Shown: piece after piece, positions 35,828 through 44,412 of the stretch
Position numbering within the stretch: position 1 is the first letter of the stretch
Layout of the letters: every line of letters starts with the position of its first letter
NCBI GenBank assembly: GCA_965279255.1
Contig: OZ257146.1
Location: 4,154,001-4,218,000, forward strand
DNA length: 64,000 nt
Source of the DNA: CAMFLJ01 sp965279255
GTDB lineage: Bacteria > Actinomycetota > Acidimicrobiia > Acidimicrobiales > Acidimicrobilacustridaceae
Direction: 5' to 3'
Made by a program: the position numbers and the translations under genes
Notes under the pieces: generated by a model
What the model was told of the DNA's origin: nothing
Database searches by the model: none
The model's input: the letters and a program-made list of their open reading frames with translations, nothing else

Positions 35828-36492
35828 TCAGACCGGGGGGTCGGAGGGCACGTCGCCGTCGGCGAGCGCCGACAGCCACCGGCCCAGGGTGGCGGCCAGG
35901 GGACCGGCCACGGTGTGGCCGGCGTCGACCTCGGACCACGTGACCACCGCGCCGGCCCGGTGCAACGCCTTGGCCGCGCGGCCGCGCTCCGCCCGAGGAG
36001 GGCGTCGACCACCTCGTCGTCGGCGCCGTGGGCGATCAGCACCGGTCGGCCGGCGAGCAGGGTGGGGTCCTGGTCGTCGTGGCGGTGGGGCAGGTAGGCG
36101 GCGAGCGAGGCGACCGCGCCGGGCCGGGAGGCCACCGTGGGGTCGAGGGCGGCGGCGAGGGCCACGGCGCCGCCCTGGGAGAAGCCGCCGAGCACCAGGG
36201 CCTCGGGCCCGAGCCCGAACCGGTCGAGCAGGTCGGCGAAGGTCGCGGCCAGGGCGAGCACGCTCGCCCCCAGCTGCTCGGTGTCGGGACCGTCGTCGCC
36301 GACGGTGAACCAGGCCGGGCCCTCGTCGGTGGCGACGGGCGGGCGGGGGATGGCCACGTGCCAGCGACGGTCCGGATCGAGGACGTCGAGGTGGTCGGCG
36401 AACGTCGCCGGCTCGTCACCGAAGCCGGGCAGCAGGACCAGCACCCGCTCGGTGGCGCCGGTGGTGTGACGCTCGAGGAGGGTGAGGGTCAC
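35828..36492 (-). pseudogene. Carboxylesterase/phospholipase-like hydrolase, single-base frameshift
   Basis: Alpha/beta-hydrolase. The first 167 residues read normally: LVLLPGFGDEP, nucleophile Ser in LGGFSQGGAVAL near 106, and Asp in IAHGADDEVVDALLG near 160. The frame is lost near 35990; one missing base there (in the CTCCGCC area) restores RGRAAKALHRAGAVVTW, then DAGHTV with the catalytic His, and the stop at 35828. The repaired product is 221 residues, the normal family length. Unrepaired, the frame would run on antisense into the APH-like gene without the catalytic His. Confidence 0.85.
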
Positions 36493-36496
36493 GGGG

Positions 36497-37144
36497 TCAA
36501 CGCACCCGGCCGGCGGCCACCTTGGCGCCGGTCCAGTACCAGATGTTGTCGTAGCGGACCGAGCGACCGGTGCCCGGGGCGTGGATCATCTGGCCGTCGC
36601 CGACGTAGAGGCCGACGTGGCTGGGGTCGCCGCGCTCGCCGGGGCCCCAGAAGAAGACGATGTCGCCGGGCTGGAGGTCCTCGACGGCGATGTGGTCGGT
36701 CTGGGCCCACTGGGCGCCGCTGTAGTGGGGGAGGTCGATGCCGGCGGCCTGCCAGGCCCACCGGGTGAAGCCGGAGCAGTCGAAGGCGCCGGGGCCGGCG
36801 GCCCCGCGGGAGTAGGGGCGGCCGAGGCCGGTGACGGCCTTGTCGAGCACGGGTGCGACCCGCTCGGCGTTGGCCTGGGCCTGGAAGAGGGCGGCGAGGG
36901 CGGCCAACTTCTCCTTGGCCAGCTCGCTCTGGCGGCGGTACTCGGTGGCCCGGCGCTGGGCGACTTGGCGGGCGGCGTCGTCGACGCCGGCGTCGGCGGT
37001 GACGCTCTGCGCTCCGGCCGGCACGGCCGGCGCGAGGGCCAGGGAGGTGAGGGTGACCCCGCCGAGGACCAGCCCGGCCATGAGGCGGTGCAGGCGGGTT
37101 CCGGGCGAACGGAGCGGGGTCGTATCGGTACGTTCCGTGAACAT
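36497..37144 (-). CDS. Secreted NlpC/P60 cell-wall hydrolase
   Basis: 215 residues. Signal peptide (RLMAGLVLGGVTLTSLALAP then AGAQ cleavage region), a 45-residue alpha-helical segment likely forming a coiled coil, then an NlpC/P60 domain: Cys in FDCSGFTRW near 122, His in PSHVGLYVGDG, third polar residue in IHAPGTG. It should cleave peptidoglycan stem peptides outside the cell. An in-frame GTG 33 bases upstream is possible, but the ATG gives a better signal peptide. Confidence 0.9.
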   Translation of the reverse strand: MFTERTDTTPLRSPGTRLHRLMAGLVLGGVTLTSLALAPAVPAGAQSVTADAGVDDAARQVAQRRATEYRRQSELAKEKLAALAALFQAQANAERVAPVLDKAVTGLGRPYSRGAAGPGAFDCSGFTRWAWQAAGIDLPHYSGAQWAQTDHIAVEDLQPGDIVFFWGPGERGDPSHVGLYVGDGQMIHAPGTGRSVRYDNIWYWTGAKVAAGRVR

Positions 37145-37224
37145 TGTTGCGAAAGGGTTGCAGACTCCACCGCCCAACGCAACGCGACTGCAACATTCCC
37201 CCCTCGCTGGCGGACCCCGTCGAC

Positions 37225-37271
37225 CCCGTGGCTCAGTACGTCACTCCAGGCGTGACGTACTGAGCCACGGG
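37225..37271. repeat. Dispersed intergenic hairpin, copy B (perfect 20-bp stem)
   Basis: Arms 37225-37244 and 37252-37271 pair perfectly around a 7-base loop TCCAGGC. Core GGCTCAGTACGTCAC is identical to that of copy A at 10768. It sits between the haem oxidase stop and the NlpC/P60 start, both on the minus strand, so it could also act as a terminator. Confidence 0.9.
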
Positions 37272-37342
37272 TCGTCGATCGGTCCGATCGGGTCCGATTC
37301 CACCCTGTCGGGCGGCCCGGCAGGAGCCCGCTCAGAGACCGG

Positions 37343-38770
37343 TCAGGCGGAGGCGGCGAGGGCGGCGTGGCGACCCTGGCGCACGCACGCCGGCAGGCCG
37401 AGCCCGTCGTAGGCCGCGCCGGCGAGCACCACGCCCGGAGCGTGCTCGTCGACGGCGGCGCGCCACGCCCGCACCCGGCCGAGGTGGCCCGGCCGGAACT
37501 GCGGCAGGCCGTCCCACCAGCGGCTGACCCGGTACTCGATCGGGGCCTCCGCCAGCCCCATCGTGGTGCCCAGGTCGGTGGTCAGGGCGTCGACGAGGTC
37601 CTGGTCGGTGAGCTCCAGTGGGGCGGTGTCGCCGTAGCGCCCAGCGGAGGCGCGCAGCACGGCCACGTCGGGGTCGTCGAGGTGGGCCCACTTGGCCGAC
37701 GCCCACGAGCAGGCCGACATCGTGGGCAGCCGGTCGGCGGCCCCGACGAGGAAGCCGCTGGCGTCGAGCGGGTGGTCGAGGGCCGAGCGCCGCACGGCGA
37801 GGGTGACCATGGCGGCCGAGGCGTACTCGAGGTCGGCGAGGCCCTCCGCCGCGGTGGGGGCCAGGTCGGCGAGGAGGCGGGCGGCCACCGGGGCGGGGGT
37901 GCACAGCACCACGCGGTCGGCCTCGATGTGGCCCTGCGGGGTGCGCAGCACGTAGCGGCCGCCCTCGCGCTCGAGCGACTCGACGGGGCAGGACAGGTGC
38001 ACCGGTGTGCCCGCCGCGGTGAGGCGGGCGAGGAGGAGGTCGGTCAGGGTCTGGGTGCCGACCGGGATGCCGTGGAAGACGGGGGCGCTCGGGTCGGCTC
38101 CGGCGTCGAGCGCCGCCTGCTGCTGCTCGCGCAGCCCGAGGATCAGGCTGGGCCGCCGGCGGGCCGCGGCGGCCAGCTGCGCGGCCCCGGCGGCGACGCT
38201 GAGCTGGTCGGCGTCGCCGGCGTTCACCCCGGACAGCAGTGGGGCCACGAGCTGCTCGTAGACCTCGTCGCCGAGGCGACCGCGGACGAGGTGGCCGACC
38301 GAGAGGTCGCCGTCGCCCTCGGGGTCACCCGTGGGCTCGCCGGCCGGTGCCTCGGTGGCGTCGATGTCGGCGGCGGCCCGGGCCACGCCGTCGGCGCTGA
38401 CGATGCCCGACGCGGCCAGGGCGTCCATGTCGGTGGGCACGCCCAGCACGAGCCCGGCGGGCAGGCGGCGCAGCTCGCCGCGTGCCCACACGAGAGCCGA
38501 GCGCTCGGCGGGGGAGGTGAGCATCCCGGCGATGCCGAGCTCCTCGCAGAGGTCGCGGGCCTCGGGCACCCGGGCGAGGAAGGCGTCGGCGCCGCAGTCG
38601 ACCGGTCGCCCGGCGAACGGGGTGGTGAGGATCTTGCCGCCGACGCGGGAGGAGGCCTCGAGGACGGTGACCTGCACGCCGGGCTCGCGGGTGACCAACG
38701 TGAAGGCGGTGGTGAGGCCGGTGATGCCGGCCCCCACGACCACGACGTGTCGGTTGCCGGTCTCGGCCAT
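37343..38770 (-). CDS. hemY: Coproporphyrinogen/protoporphyrinogen oxidase (HemY/CgoX type)
   Basis: 475 residues. FAD-binding VVVVGAGITGLTTAFTL at residues 8-24, LEASSRVGGKILT after it, RPVDCGADAF, and C-terminal GVVLAGAAYDGLGLPACVRQG that closes the FAD site. In actinobacteria this enzyme usually oxidises coproporphyrinogen III in the coproporphyrin-dependent haem pathway; that assignment is by lineage. One base separates it from the ferrochelatase gene. Confidence 0.92.
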   Translation of the reverse strand: MAETGNRHVVVVGAGITGLTTAFTLVTREPGVQVTVLEASSRVGGKILTTPFAGRPVDCGADAFLARVPEARDLCEELGIAGMLTSPAERSALVWARGELRRLPAGLVLGVPTDMDALAASGIVSADGVARAAADIDATEAPAGEPTGDPEGDGDLSVGHLVRGRLGDEVYEQLVAPLLSGVNAGDADQLSVAAGAAQLAAAARRRPSLILGLREQQQAALDAGADPSAPVFHGIPVGTQTLTDLLLARLTAAGTPVHLSCPVESLEREGGRYVLRTPQGHIEADRVVLCTPAPVAARLLADLAPTAAEGLADLEYASAAMVTLAVRRSALDHPLDASGFLVGAADRLPTMSACSWASAKWAHLDDPDVAVLRASAGRYGDTAPLELTDQDLVDALTTDLGTTMGLAEAPIEYRVSRWWDGLPQFRPGHLGRVRAWRAAVDEHAPGVVLAGAAYDGLGLPACVRQGRHAALAASA

Positions 38771-38771
38771 G

Positions 38772-39707
38772 TCAGTCGACTCCTGCTCCGGATGCGGTGG
38801 CGACCACCTTGTCGGCGAGCGCCGCCATGACGGCGGGGTCGTCGTTCAACGACCGGGTGCGGGCGAACGCCAGGCCGACCTCGTCGGCGACCTTGGTCGC
38901 CTCGATGTCGAGGTCGTAGAGCACCTCGAGGTGGTCGGCGGTGAAGCCCTGGGCGCACACCAGCACGCCCTCGGTGCGCCCGGTGGCGCCGAGGTCGCGG
39001 AGGACCTCGAGGATGTCGGGGCCCCGCCACGGCTCCGGCGTGCGGCCCGCGCTCTGCCAGGCCAGGGCCCAGTCGGGCCACGGGCTGAGCCCGACCCGCT
39101 CGGCCACGGCGGCCGCGCTCTCGCGCAGCTCGTCGGGGTACGGGTCGTCGACCAGCACCCGCTCGGGCAGCGAGTGGGCGGTGAAGAGGACCTTGTGGTC
39201 GTTGGGCAGCGTGGCCCGGGCCTCGCTCACGGCATCGGCCAGGAAGTCGAGGTACGCGGGCTCGAGGTGCCACCGCTCGATGGGGTGGAACCGGATGCCC
39301 CGGCTCTCGCCCGCCTCGGCGGCCCGGCGCTGGTACTCGCCGACGCTGAACCCCGAGTAGTGGGGGGCCAGCACGAGCCCGACCGCCTCGGTGATGCCGG
39401 CGTCGGCGAGGTCGGCGACGGCGTCCTCGATGAACGGGGCGGCGTGCTTCTGGCCGAGCACGACCTTCCAGCGGCCCGGCATCCGCTCCTCGAGGGCGGC
39501 CTCGAGCGCGGCCCGCTGGGCCTCGGTGCGCTGGGCCAGCGGCGAGATGCCACCGATGGCGTCGTAGCGGGCGGTGAGGTCAGCGAGCAGCTCGGGGGTG
39601 GGTGGCCGGCCCCGGCGGATGTGGGTGTAGTACGGCTCGATCTCGGCGGGGGTGCGGGGGGTGCCGTACGCCATCACGACCAGGCCGAGGTCCGGAGCGG
39701 CGGTCAC
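38772..39707 (-). CDS. hemH: Ferrochelatase (coproporphyrin type by lineage)
   Basis: 311 residues. VVMAYGTPRTPAEIEPYYTHIRRG is a typical N-terminus (MAYGTP, YYTHIRRG). Core His in LAPHYSGFSVGEYQ and Glu in a later block, VLFTAHSLPERV, and CAQGFTADHLEVLYDLD near the C-terminus. GTG at 39707 overlaps the hemE stop (GTGA). Inserts iron into porphyrin. No four-Cys iron-sulfur cluster motif is evident at the end. Confidence 0.95.
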   Translation of the reverse strand: MTAAPDLGLVVMAYGTPRTPAEIEPYYTHIRRGRPPTPELLADLTARYDAIGGISPLAQRTEAQRAALEAALEERMPGRWKVVLGQKHAAPFIEDAVADLADAGITEAVGLVLAPHYSGFSVGEYQRRAAEAGESRGIRFHPIERWHLEPAYLDFLADAVSEARATLPNDHKVLFTAHSLPERVLVDDPYPDELRESAAAVAERVGLSPWPDWALAWQSAGRTPEPWRGPDILEVLRDLGATGRTEGVLVCAQGFTADHLEVLYDLDIEATKVADEVGLAFARTRSLNDDPAVMAALADKVVATASGAGVD

Positions 39708-40780
39708 GGCGCCACCACCGTTCCGTCGCAGCGCCCTTCGGCATGGACCAGCTCGACCACCCGTTCGAGCACGGTCGGGTCGGTCTCGGGCGGCACGCCG
39801 TGGCCGAGGTTGAACACGTGGCCGGGGTGGCCGGCATTGCGGCGCAGGATGTCGCGCACGGCCTCGGCGACGACCTCCCACGGGGCCCCGAGCAGGGCCG
39901 GGTCGAGGTTGCCCTGCAGGGCCCGGTCGGCCGGCACCCGTGTGCGGGCGACGTCGATCGGGACCCGCCAGTCGACGCCGACCACGTCGGCACCCGCCGA
40001 GGCCATCAGGCCGAGCAGCTCGCCGGTGCCGACACCGAAGTGGATGCGGGGCACGTCGAGGTCGGCGACGGCGTCGAACACCCGGGTGCTGTGGGGGAGG
40101 ACGAAGCGCTCGTAGTCGGGCGGCGCCAGCGCACCGGCCCAGGAGTCGAAGACCTGGAGGGCCTGGGCGCCGTTGTCGACCTGCGAGCGCAGCGAGGTGA
40201 TGGCGAGGTCGGCCAGGCGCTCCATCAGCTGGTGCCACAGGCCGGGGTCGCCGAACATCAGGGCCTTGGTCTTGGCGTACGTGCGCGACGGCCGGCCCTC
40301 GATCAGGTAGCTGGCGACGGTGAAGGGGGCGCCGGCGAAGCCGATCAGCGGGACGGGCAGCTCCTTGGCGAGGATGCGCACGGTCTCGAGCACGTAGGGC
40401 GTGTCGGCCTCCGGGTCGAGGGGACGGAGGCGCTGGAGGTCCTCGGCCCGCTCGAAGGGCTGCTCGACGACCGGGCCGATGCCGGGGGCCACGTCGACGC
40501 CGAAGCCGATGGCGGCCACCGGCACGACGATGTCGGAGTAGAGGATGGCGGCGTCGACCCCGTAGCGGCGCACCGGCTGCAGCGTGATCTCGGCCGACAG
40601 CTCGGGGTCGTGGATGGCGTCGAGGATGCTGCCGCTGCCGCGGATGGCCTTGTACTCGGGCAACGAGCGGCCGGCCTGGCGCATGAACCACACCGGGACC
40701 CGGTCGTCGGGGCCTCCGGGGATGCCACGGCAGGCCCGCAGGAATGGAGAGAGCGGGCGGTCGGAGGGGGTGTCGGGCAC
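39704..40780 (-). CDS. hemE: Uroporphyrinogen decarboxylase
   Basis: 358 residues. PVWFMRQAGRSLPEY is the uroporphyrinogen decarboxylase signature 1, followed by ILYSDIVVPVAAIGFGVDV and GFAGAPFTVASYLIEG (signature 2). FNLGHGVPPETDP near the end holds a conserved His. An upstream in-frame GTG at 40789 exists, but it overlaps TAGCGT, a probable -10 box; start at 40780 gives a 7-base spacing. First of a hemE-hemH-hemY operon. Confidence 0.93.
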   Translation of the reverse strand: MPDTPSDRPLSPFLRACRGIPGGPDDRVPVWFMRQAGRSLPEYKAIRGSGSILDAIHDPELSAEITLQPVRRYGVDAAILYSDIVVPVAAIGFGVDVAPGIGPVVEQPFERAEDLQRLRPLDPEADTPYVLETVRILAKELPVPLIGFAGAPFTVASYLIEGRPSRTYAKTKALMFGDPGLWHQLMERLADLAITSLRSQVDNGAQALQVFDSWAGALAPPDYERFVLPHSTRVFDAVADLDVPRIHFGVGTGELLGLMASAGADVVGVDWRVPIDVARTRVPADRALQGNLDPALLGAPWEVVAEAVRDILRRNAGHPGHVFNLGHGVPPETDPTVLERVVELVHAEGRCDGTVVAP

Positions 40781-40787
40781 GGCGGCC

Positions 40788-40793
40788 ACGCTA
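40788..40793 (-). promoter_or_regulatory. -10 element for hemE operon; decides start
   Basis: TAGCGT on the minus strand overlaps the alternative GTG at 40789 and precedes the GTG at 40780 by 7 bases. Confidence 0.45.
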
Positions 40794-40906
40794 CCGACCT
40801 GCCCCGCCCGGGGAGAATCCGGGGACGGCGGGTAACATGGCCGATCCCCTGGATCGGTCCGCTGGGCCGTTCGTCCGGGGGGAGTCGTCCTCGTTCGAGG
40901 GAGCGC

Positions 40907-43018
40907 ATGGCCTCACATCCAGACCTGGCTGCCGAGCAGGCCTACATCGACAACGCGTACGCATGCCTCGAGTCGTCCCGACAGGCGGCGTCCCGCCTGA
41001 CCTCGATGGTCGAGGTCGGTCGGGGTGGCACCGAGCAGGCCCGCTTCGAGCGCGAGGTCATCTACGGGAGCGTCGTCAACCGCCTCACCCAGCTGCAGCT
41101 GGGCGACGCCGCGCTGTGCTTCGGCCGCATCGACCGGGCTCCCGAGGCCCCGGGCGACGACCCCGAGACCTTCTACATCGGCCGCATCGCGGTCAGCGAC
41201 GCCGAGCAGGAGCCCGTCATCGTCGACTGGCGGGCCCCGGTCGCCGAGCCCTTCTACCGGGCCACCGGCCGTCAGCCGATGGGCCTGGCCCGTCGTCGCC
41301 ACTTCGCCACCCGGGGCCGCCAGCTGCTGTCGGTCGAGGACGAGCTCTTCGGCGACACCCTCGCCAGCCTCGGCGTGGTCGACGAGACCGGCGAGCGCGA
41401 GGTCACCGGTCAGGGCGCGCTGTTCACCGCCCTCGAGACCGCCCGCACCGGTCGCCTCGGCGACATCGTCGCCACCATCCAGGGCGAGCAGGACGAGATC
41501 ATCAGGGCCCCGCTGCCCGGCGTGCTCGTCGTGCAGGGCGGCCCCGGCACCGGCAAGACCGTCGTGGCCCTGCACCGCGCCGCCTACCTGCTCTACACCC
41601 ACCGGTTCCCACTCGAGGGCCAGGGCGTCCTCGTGATCGGCCCCAACCGGCTGTTCCTCGGCTACATCGAGCAGGTGCTGCCGTCGCTCGGCGAGGCCGG
41701 CGTCGAGCTGGCGGTGCTCGCCGACCTCGTCCCCGACGTCAGCGTGCGCACCTACGACCGCGGCCTCACCTCCCGGGTCAAGGGCGACCCCCGCATGGTG
41801 CGCTTCCTCGCCCGGGCCGTCCGCGACCGCGAGCGCGGCCTGCGCTCCGACCTGGTGGTGGGCTACGGCCTCCAGCGCCTCACCCTCAGCCGGGAGCGCA
41901 GCCAGCGCATCGTCTCCGACGCCCGTCGCCGCTACCGGCGCCACAACGGGGCCCGCAAGTACGTCGAGGGCGAGGTCTTCGCCGAGCTCGCCCTCTCCGG
42001 CCGCGACGACCTGGTGCCCTCCGAGGTGCGCGAGCGGCTCCGCCACGACCCCTCTGTCCGAGAGGCCCTCGAGTGGATGTGGCCGGTGCTCACCCCGCCC
42101 CAGCTCCTCCACGACCTCTTCGGCGGCAAGGCCCTGCTGCGCCACGCCGGCCGCGACCTCTTCGACGACGCCGAGTGGCTGGCGCTCTACCGCTCACGCT
42201 CCGACTCGCTCGACCAGGTCGCCTGGACCCACGACGACGCCCCGCTGCTCGACGAGGCCCGGGCGCTGCTCGGCCCCAGGCCGAAGCGCCGTCGCCCCGG
42301 CGAGGCCCAGGTCGACGACGAGATCCGCACCTACGGCCACATCGTGGTCGACGAGGCACAGGACCTCTCGCCGATGCAGCTCCGGATGCTCGAGCGCCGC
42401 TCCCTCAACGGCTCGATGACCGTGGTCGGCGACATCGCCCAGGCCACCGGCCAGTGGGCCCACGAGTCGTGGGACGAGATCCTCCAGCTGCTCCCCCAGA
42501 AGCGCCCGGCCCGCCGCACCGAGCTCACCCTCGGCTATCGCCTGCCCGAGCCCATCGTGAAGCTGGCCGCCCGCGTGCTGCGCCACGCCGCCCCGGACAT
42601 CGCCCCGCCGCGCTCGGTCCGCGAGGACGGCGCAGAGCCCTCCATCCGCCGGGCCGCGCCGGGCGGGCTGGCCGCCGAGGTCGTGGCCACCACCCTCGAC
42701 GAGCGGGCCGCGGTCGACCCCGGCCAGGTGGCGGTCATCGTCCCGCCGTCGGTCATCGACGAGGTCTGCGACGCCCTCGCCGCCGCCGAGATCCCGTTTG
42801 GCCGAGCCACCCGCAACGGCCTCGAGCACCGGGTCACCGTGGTCGAGGTCGGCATGGTGAAGGGCCTCGAGGTCGACGCCGCCATCGTGGTCGAGCCCTA
42901 CCTGATGGTCGACGAGGAGGCCCAGGGCAACCGGGCCCTCTACGTGGCGCTCACCCGCGCCACCAAGCGCCTGGCCGTCGTGCACGAGCACGACCTGCCG
43001 CCCTCCCTCCTCCCGTAG
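40907..43018 (+). CDS. HelD/HelR-like SF1 helicase
   Basis: 703 residues. A helical N-terminus (MASHPDLAAEQAYIDNAYAC and on) precedes VDWRAPVAEPFYRAT, Walker A GGPGTGKT at 211-218, Walker B VVDEAQDLSPMQ near 480, and C-terminal ALTRATKRLAV. The order N-terminal arm, then 1A domain with an inserted region, matches HelD, which clears or recycles RNA polymerase, and HelR, linked to rifamycin tolerance in other actinobacteria. ATG has AGGGAG upstream. Polymerase binding is by family. Confidence 0.85.
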   Translation: MASHPDLAAEQAYIDNAYACLESSRQAASRLTSMVEVGRGGTEQARFEREVIYGSVVNRLTQLQLGDAALCFGRIDRAPEAPGDDPETFYIGRIAVSDAEQEPVIVDWRAPVAEPFYRATGRQPMGLARRRHFATRGRQLLSVEDELFGDTLASLGVVDETGEREVTGQGALFTALETARTGRLGDIVATIQGEQDEIIRAPLPGVLVVQGGPGTGKTVVALHRAAYLLYTHRFPLEGQGVLVIGPNRLFLGYIEQVLPSLGEAGVELAVLADLVPDVSVRTYDRGLTSRVKGDPRMVRFLARAVRDRERGLRSDLVVGYGLQRLTLSRERSQRIVSDARRRYRRHNGARKYVEGEVFAELALSGRDDLVPSEVRERLRHDPSVREALEWMWPVLTPPQLLHDLFGGKALLRHAGRDLFDDAEWLALYRSRSDSLDQVAWTHDDAPLLDEARALLGPRPKRRRPGEAQVDDEIRTYGHIVVDEAQDLSPMQLRMLERRSLNGSMTVVGDIAQATGQWAHESWDEILQLLPQKRPARRTELTLGYRLPEPIVKLAARVLRHAAPDIAPPRSVREDGAEPSIRRAAPGGLAAEVVATTLDERAAVDPGQVAVIVPPSVIDEVCDALAAAEIPFGRATRNGLEHRVTVVEVGMVKGLEVDAAIVVEPYLMVDEEAQGNRALYVALTRATKRLAVVHEHDLPPSLLP

Positions 43019-43032
43019 CGGCGCCCGATCTC

Positions 43033-43149
43033 CCGAAGCTGGCTCACGTGCTTCGGCCCGCTGTATCTGGTGAGCCACCTTTCGGCGGATCCCCCAAAGC
43101 TGGCTCACGTGATGCGGCAGGTTGTATCTGGTGAGCCACCTTTCGGGGG
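43033..43149. repeat. Tandem pair of related hairpin repeats
   Basis: Two copies (about 43033-43085 and 43091-43149) each of form AAGCTGGCTCAC - about 22 bases - GTGAGCCACCTTTCGG. They share GGCTCA/TGAGCC with the copies at 10768, 37225 and 60223 but lack GTACGTCAC, so they may be a subfamily. They lie between convergent helD-like and GNAT genes. Confidence 0.8.
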
Positions 43150-43152
43150 TGG

Positions 43153-43980
43153 TCAGGTGGCGGGCGCCTCGAAGCGGACGAGCCCGGCCTGGCGGTAGAG
43201 GTCGCGGTAGCCCATCCGCCGGTAGATCGGCTCGCCCATCGGCGAGGCCTGGAGGCCGACGAAGGCCGCACCCCGCTCGAAGCCCCGGTTGGTGACGGCG
43301 GCGGTGACGAGCTCGCCGAGCCCCCGACCTCGGGCCGCCTCGAGGGTGCCGACGTAGTACACGCCTCCCATGCCGTGGCTGAGCAGCAGCTGCGCGCACG
43401 CGACCGGCTCACCGTCGAGCACGGCGAGCACCGTCTCGATGTGCGGATCGAGCACCCGGTCGAGGGCCACGATGCTCGGGCGGATGGCCCCAGCCGGCGC
43501 GCCGAGCGACTGGTAGGCGGTGTCGACCAGCTCGGCGAAGGTCGCGACCTGCGTCGGCTCGGCGAGCCACACGAGCTCCACGCCGTCGCTCGGGTGCGGG
43601 ATCACGACAGGCTGATCGCAGACCATCTGCGGGCTGTCGCGCAGCACCAGGAGCCCGGCGGCCTCGGCCGCGGCGCGCAGGTCGTCGTCGGCTCCGTCGA
43701 CCACGTTCACCGTGTACCCGGTGCCCCGGGCGCCGAACCACTCGTCGGCGAAGGCGATCACCTGGTCGGCCGGGGTGGACGGATCGAGGCGGACCACGCC
43801 GTTGAGCGACACCGGGAACGTCGACGCCGTGGCCCACAGCATCAGCCCGTCGCGCTCCACCACCGCCCCGCCGGTGCCCGACCAGCGCCCGAGCTCGCGG
43901 CAGAACTCGACGTAGTTCAGGCGGCAGGCGAGGGCCACGGGGTCGTCGAGCGGGGCGGCGAGGTCGGTCGGCACGGCCAT
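43153..43980 (-). CDS. GNAT-family N-acetyltransferase
   Basis: 275 residues. An N-terminal region of about 130 residues has no recognised motif; the second half is a GNAT domain with acetyl-CoA loop RGRGLGELVTAAV and ending MGYRDLYRQAGLVRFE. The ATG at 43980 is 6 bases after CAGGCT. An upstream ATG at 44067 would reach into the arsR promoter and is less likely. Substrate unknown. Confidence 0.83.
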   Translation of the reverse strand: MAVPTDLAAPLDDPVALACRLNYVEFCRELGRWSGTGGAVVERDGLMLWATASTFPVSLNGVVRLDPSTPADQVIAFADEWFGARGTGYTVNVVDGADDDLRAAAEAAGLLVLRDSPQMVCDQPVVIPHPSDGVELVWLAEPTQVATFAELVDTAYQSLGAPAGAIRPSIVALDRVLDPHIETVLAVLDGEPVACAQLLLSHGMGGVYYVGTLEAARGRGLGELVTAAVTNRGFERGAAFVGLQASPMGEPIYRRMGYRDLYRQAGLVRFEAPAT

Positions 43981-43986
43981 TCCCCG

Positions 43987-43992
43987 AGCCTG
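43987..43992 (-). promoter_or_regulatory. -10 element for GNAT gene
   Basis: CAGGCT on the minus strand, 6 bases before the ATG at 43980. Confidence 0.4.
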
Positions 43993-44060
43993 GCAGGCCG
44001 GGGCCACCGGGGCCGAGGGGTTTGCGTCGATCGCCGGGTGGTCCGACGCGTCGGAGATCG

Positions 44061-44090
44061 TTGACATATCGGAGAACTCCGACGTATCTT
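44061..44090 (+). promoter_or_regulatory. arsR-type promoter
   Basis: TTGACA (44061-44066), 18-base spacer, TATCTT (44085-44090), then 7 bases to the GTG at 44098. The best canonical promoter in the window; transcript expected to be leaderless. Confidence 0.75.
44068..44081. promoter_or_regulatory. Operator palindrome between -35 and -10
   Basis: TCGGAG-AA-CTCCGA, perfect 6-bp arms, lies entirely in the promoter spacer. Another TCGGAG half-site occurs at 44051. Ideal place for self-repression by the ArsR product. Confidence 0.6.
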
Positions 44091-44097
44091 GCCCCTC

Positions 44098-44412
44098 GTG
44101 GCCGCCGACCAGCTCTTCGGAGCCCTCGCCAACAGCGTGCGCCGGGAGCTCCTGCAGATCCTCGCCGACGGTCCTCGCACCGCCGGCGCCCTCGCCGGCG
44201 AGTTCGACCTGAGCCGCCCGGCCATCTCCGAGCACCTCCACGTCCTCGAGGAGGCGTCGCTGGTGGTCGGGGTCAAGCGCGGGCGCGAACGGCACTACCA
44301 CCTGAACCCGGAGCCGCTCGCCGAGCTCACCGAGTGGCTCCACCCCTTCGAGCGGTACTGGCGCGACCGCCTCTCCGACCTCGCCCGTCTCCTGGAGGAC
44401 GACCCCCGATGA
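44098..44412 (+). CDS. ArsR-family winged-helix regulator
   Basis: 104 residues. LFGALANSVRRELLQILADGPRTAG is the ArsR start, then the recognition helix LSRPAISEHLHVLEEASLV and wing GRERHYHLNPEPL. No Cys is present, so it is not a classical metal sensor; it resembles the ArsR-SRPBCC pairing (YceB/SdpR-like type) in which the regulator controls the next gene. GTG start set by the promoter spacing. Stop overlaps the SRPBCC start (ATGA). Confidence 0.9.
   Translation: MAADQLFGALANSVRRELLQILADGPRTAGALAGEFDLSRPAISEHLHVLEEASLVVGVKRGRERHYHLNPEPLAELTEWLHPFERYWRDRLSDLARLLEDDPR

Noticed and set aside
37145..37342. c-di-AMP (ydaO) riboswitch before the NlpC/P60 gene
   Set aside because: Such riboswitches occur before cell-wall hydrolases in actinobacteria, but the space is short, is occupied by a perfect hairpin, and no conserved ydaO core could be recognised.
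43033..43149. Possible CRISPR array
   Set aside because: Only two repeat units, each is an inverted repeat itself, no spacers of constant size and no cas genes.
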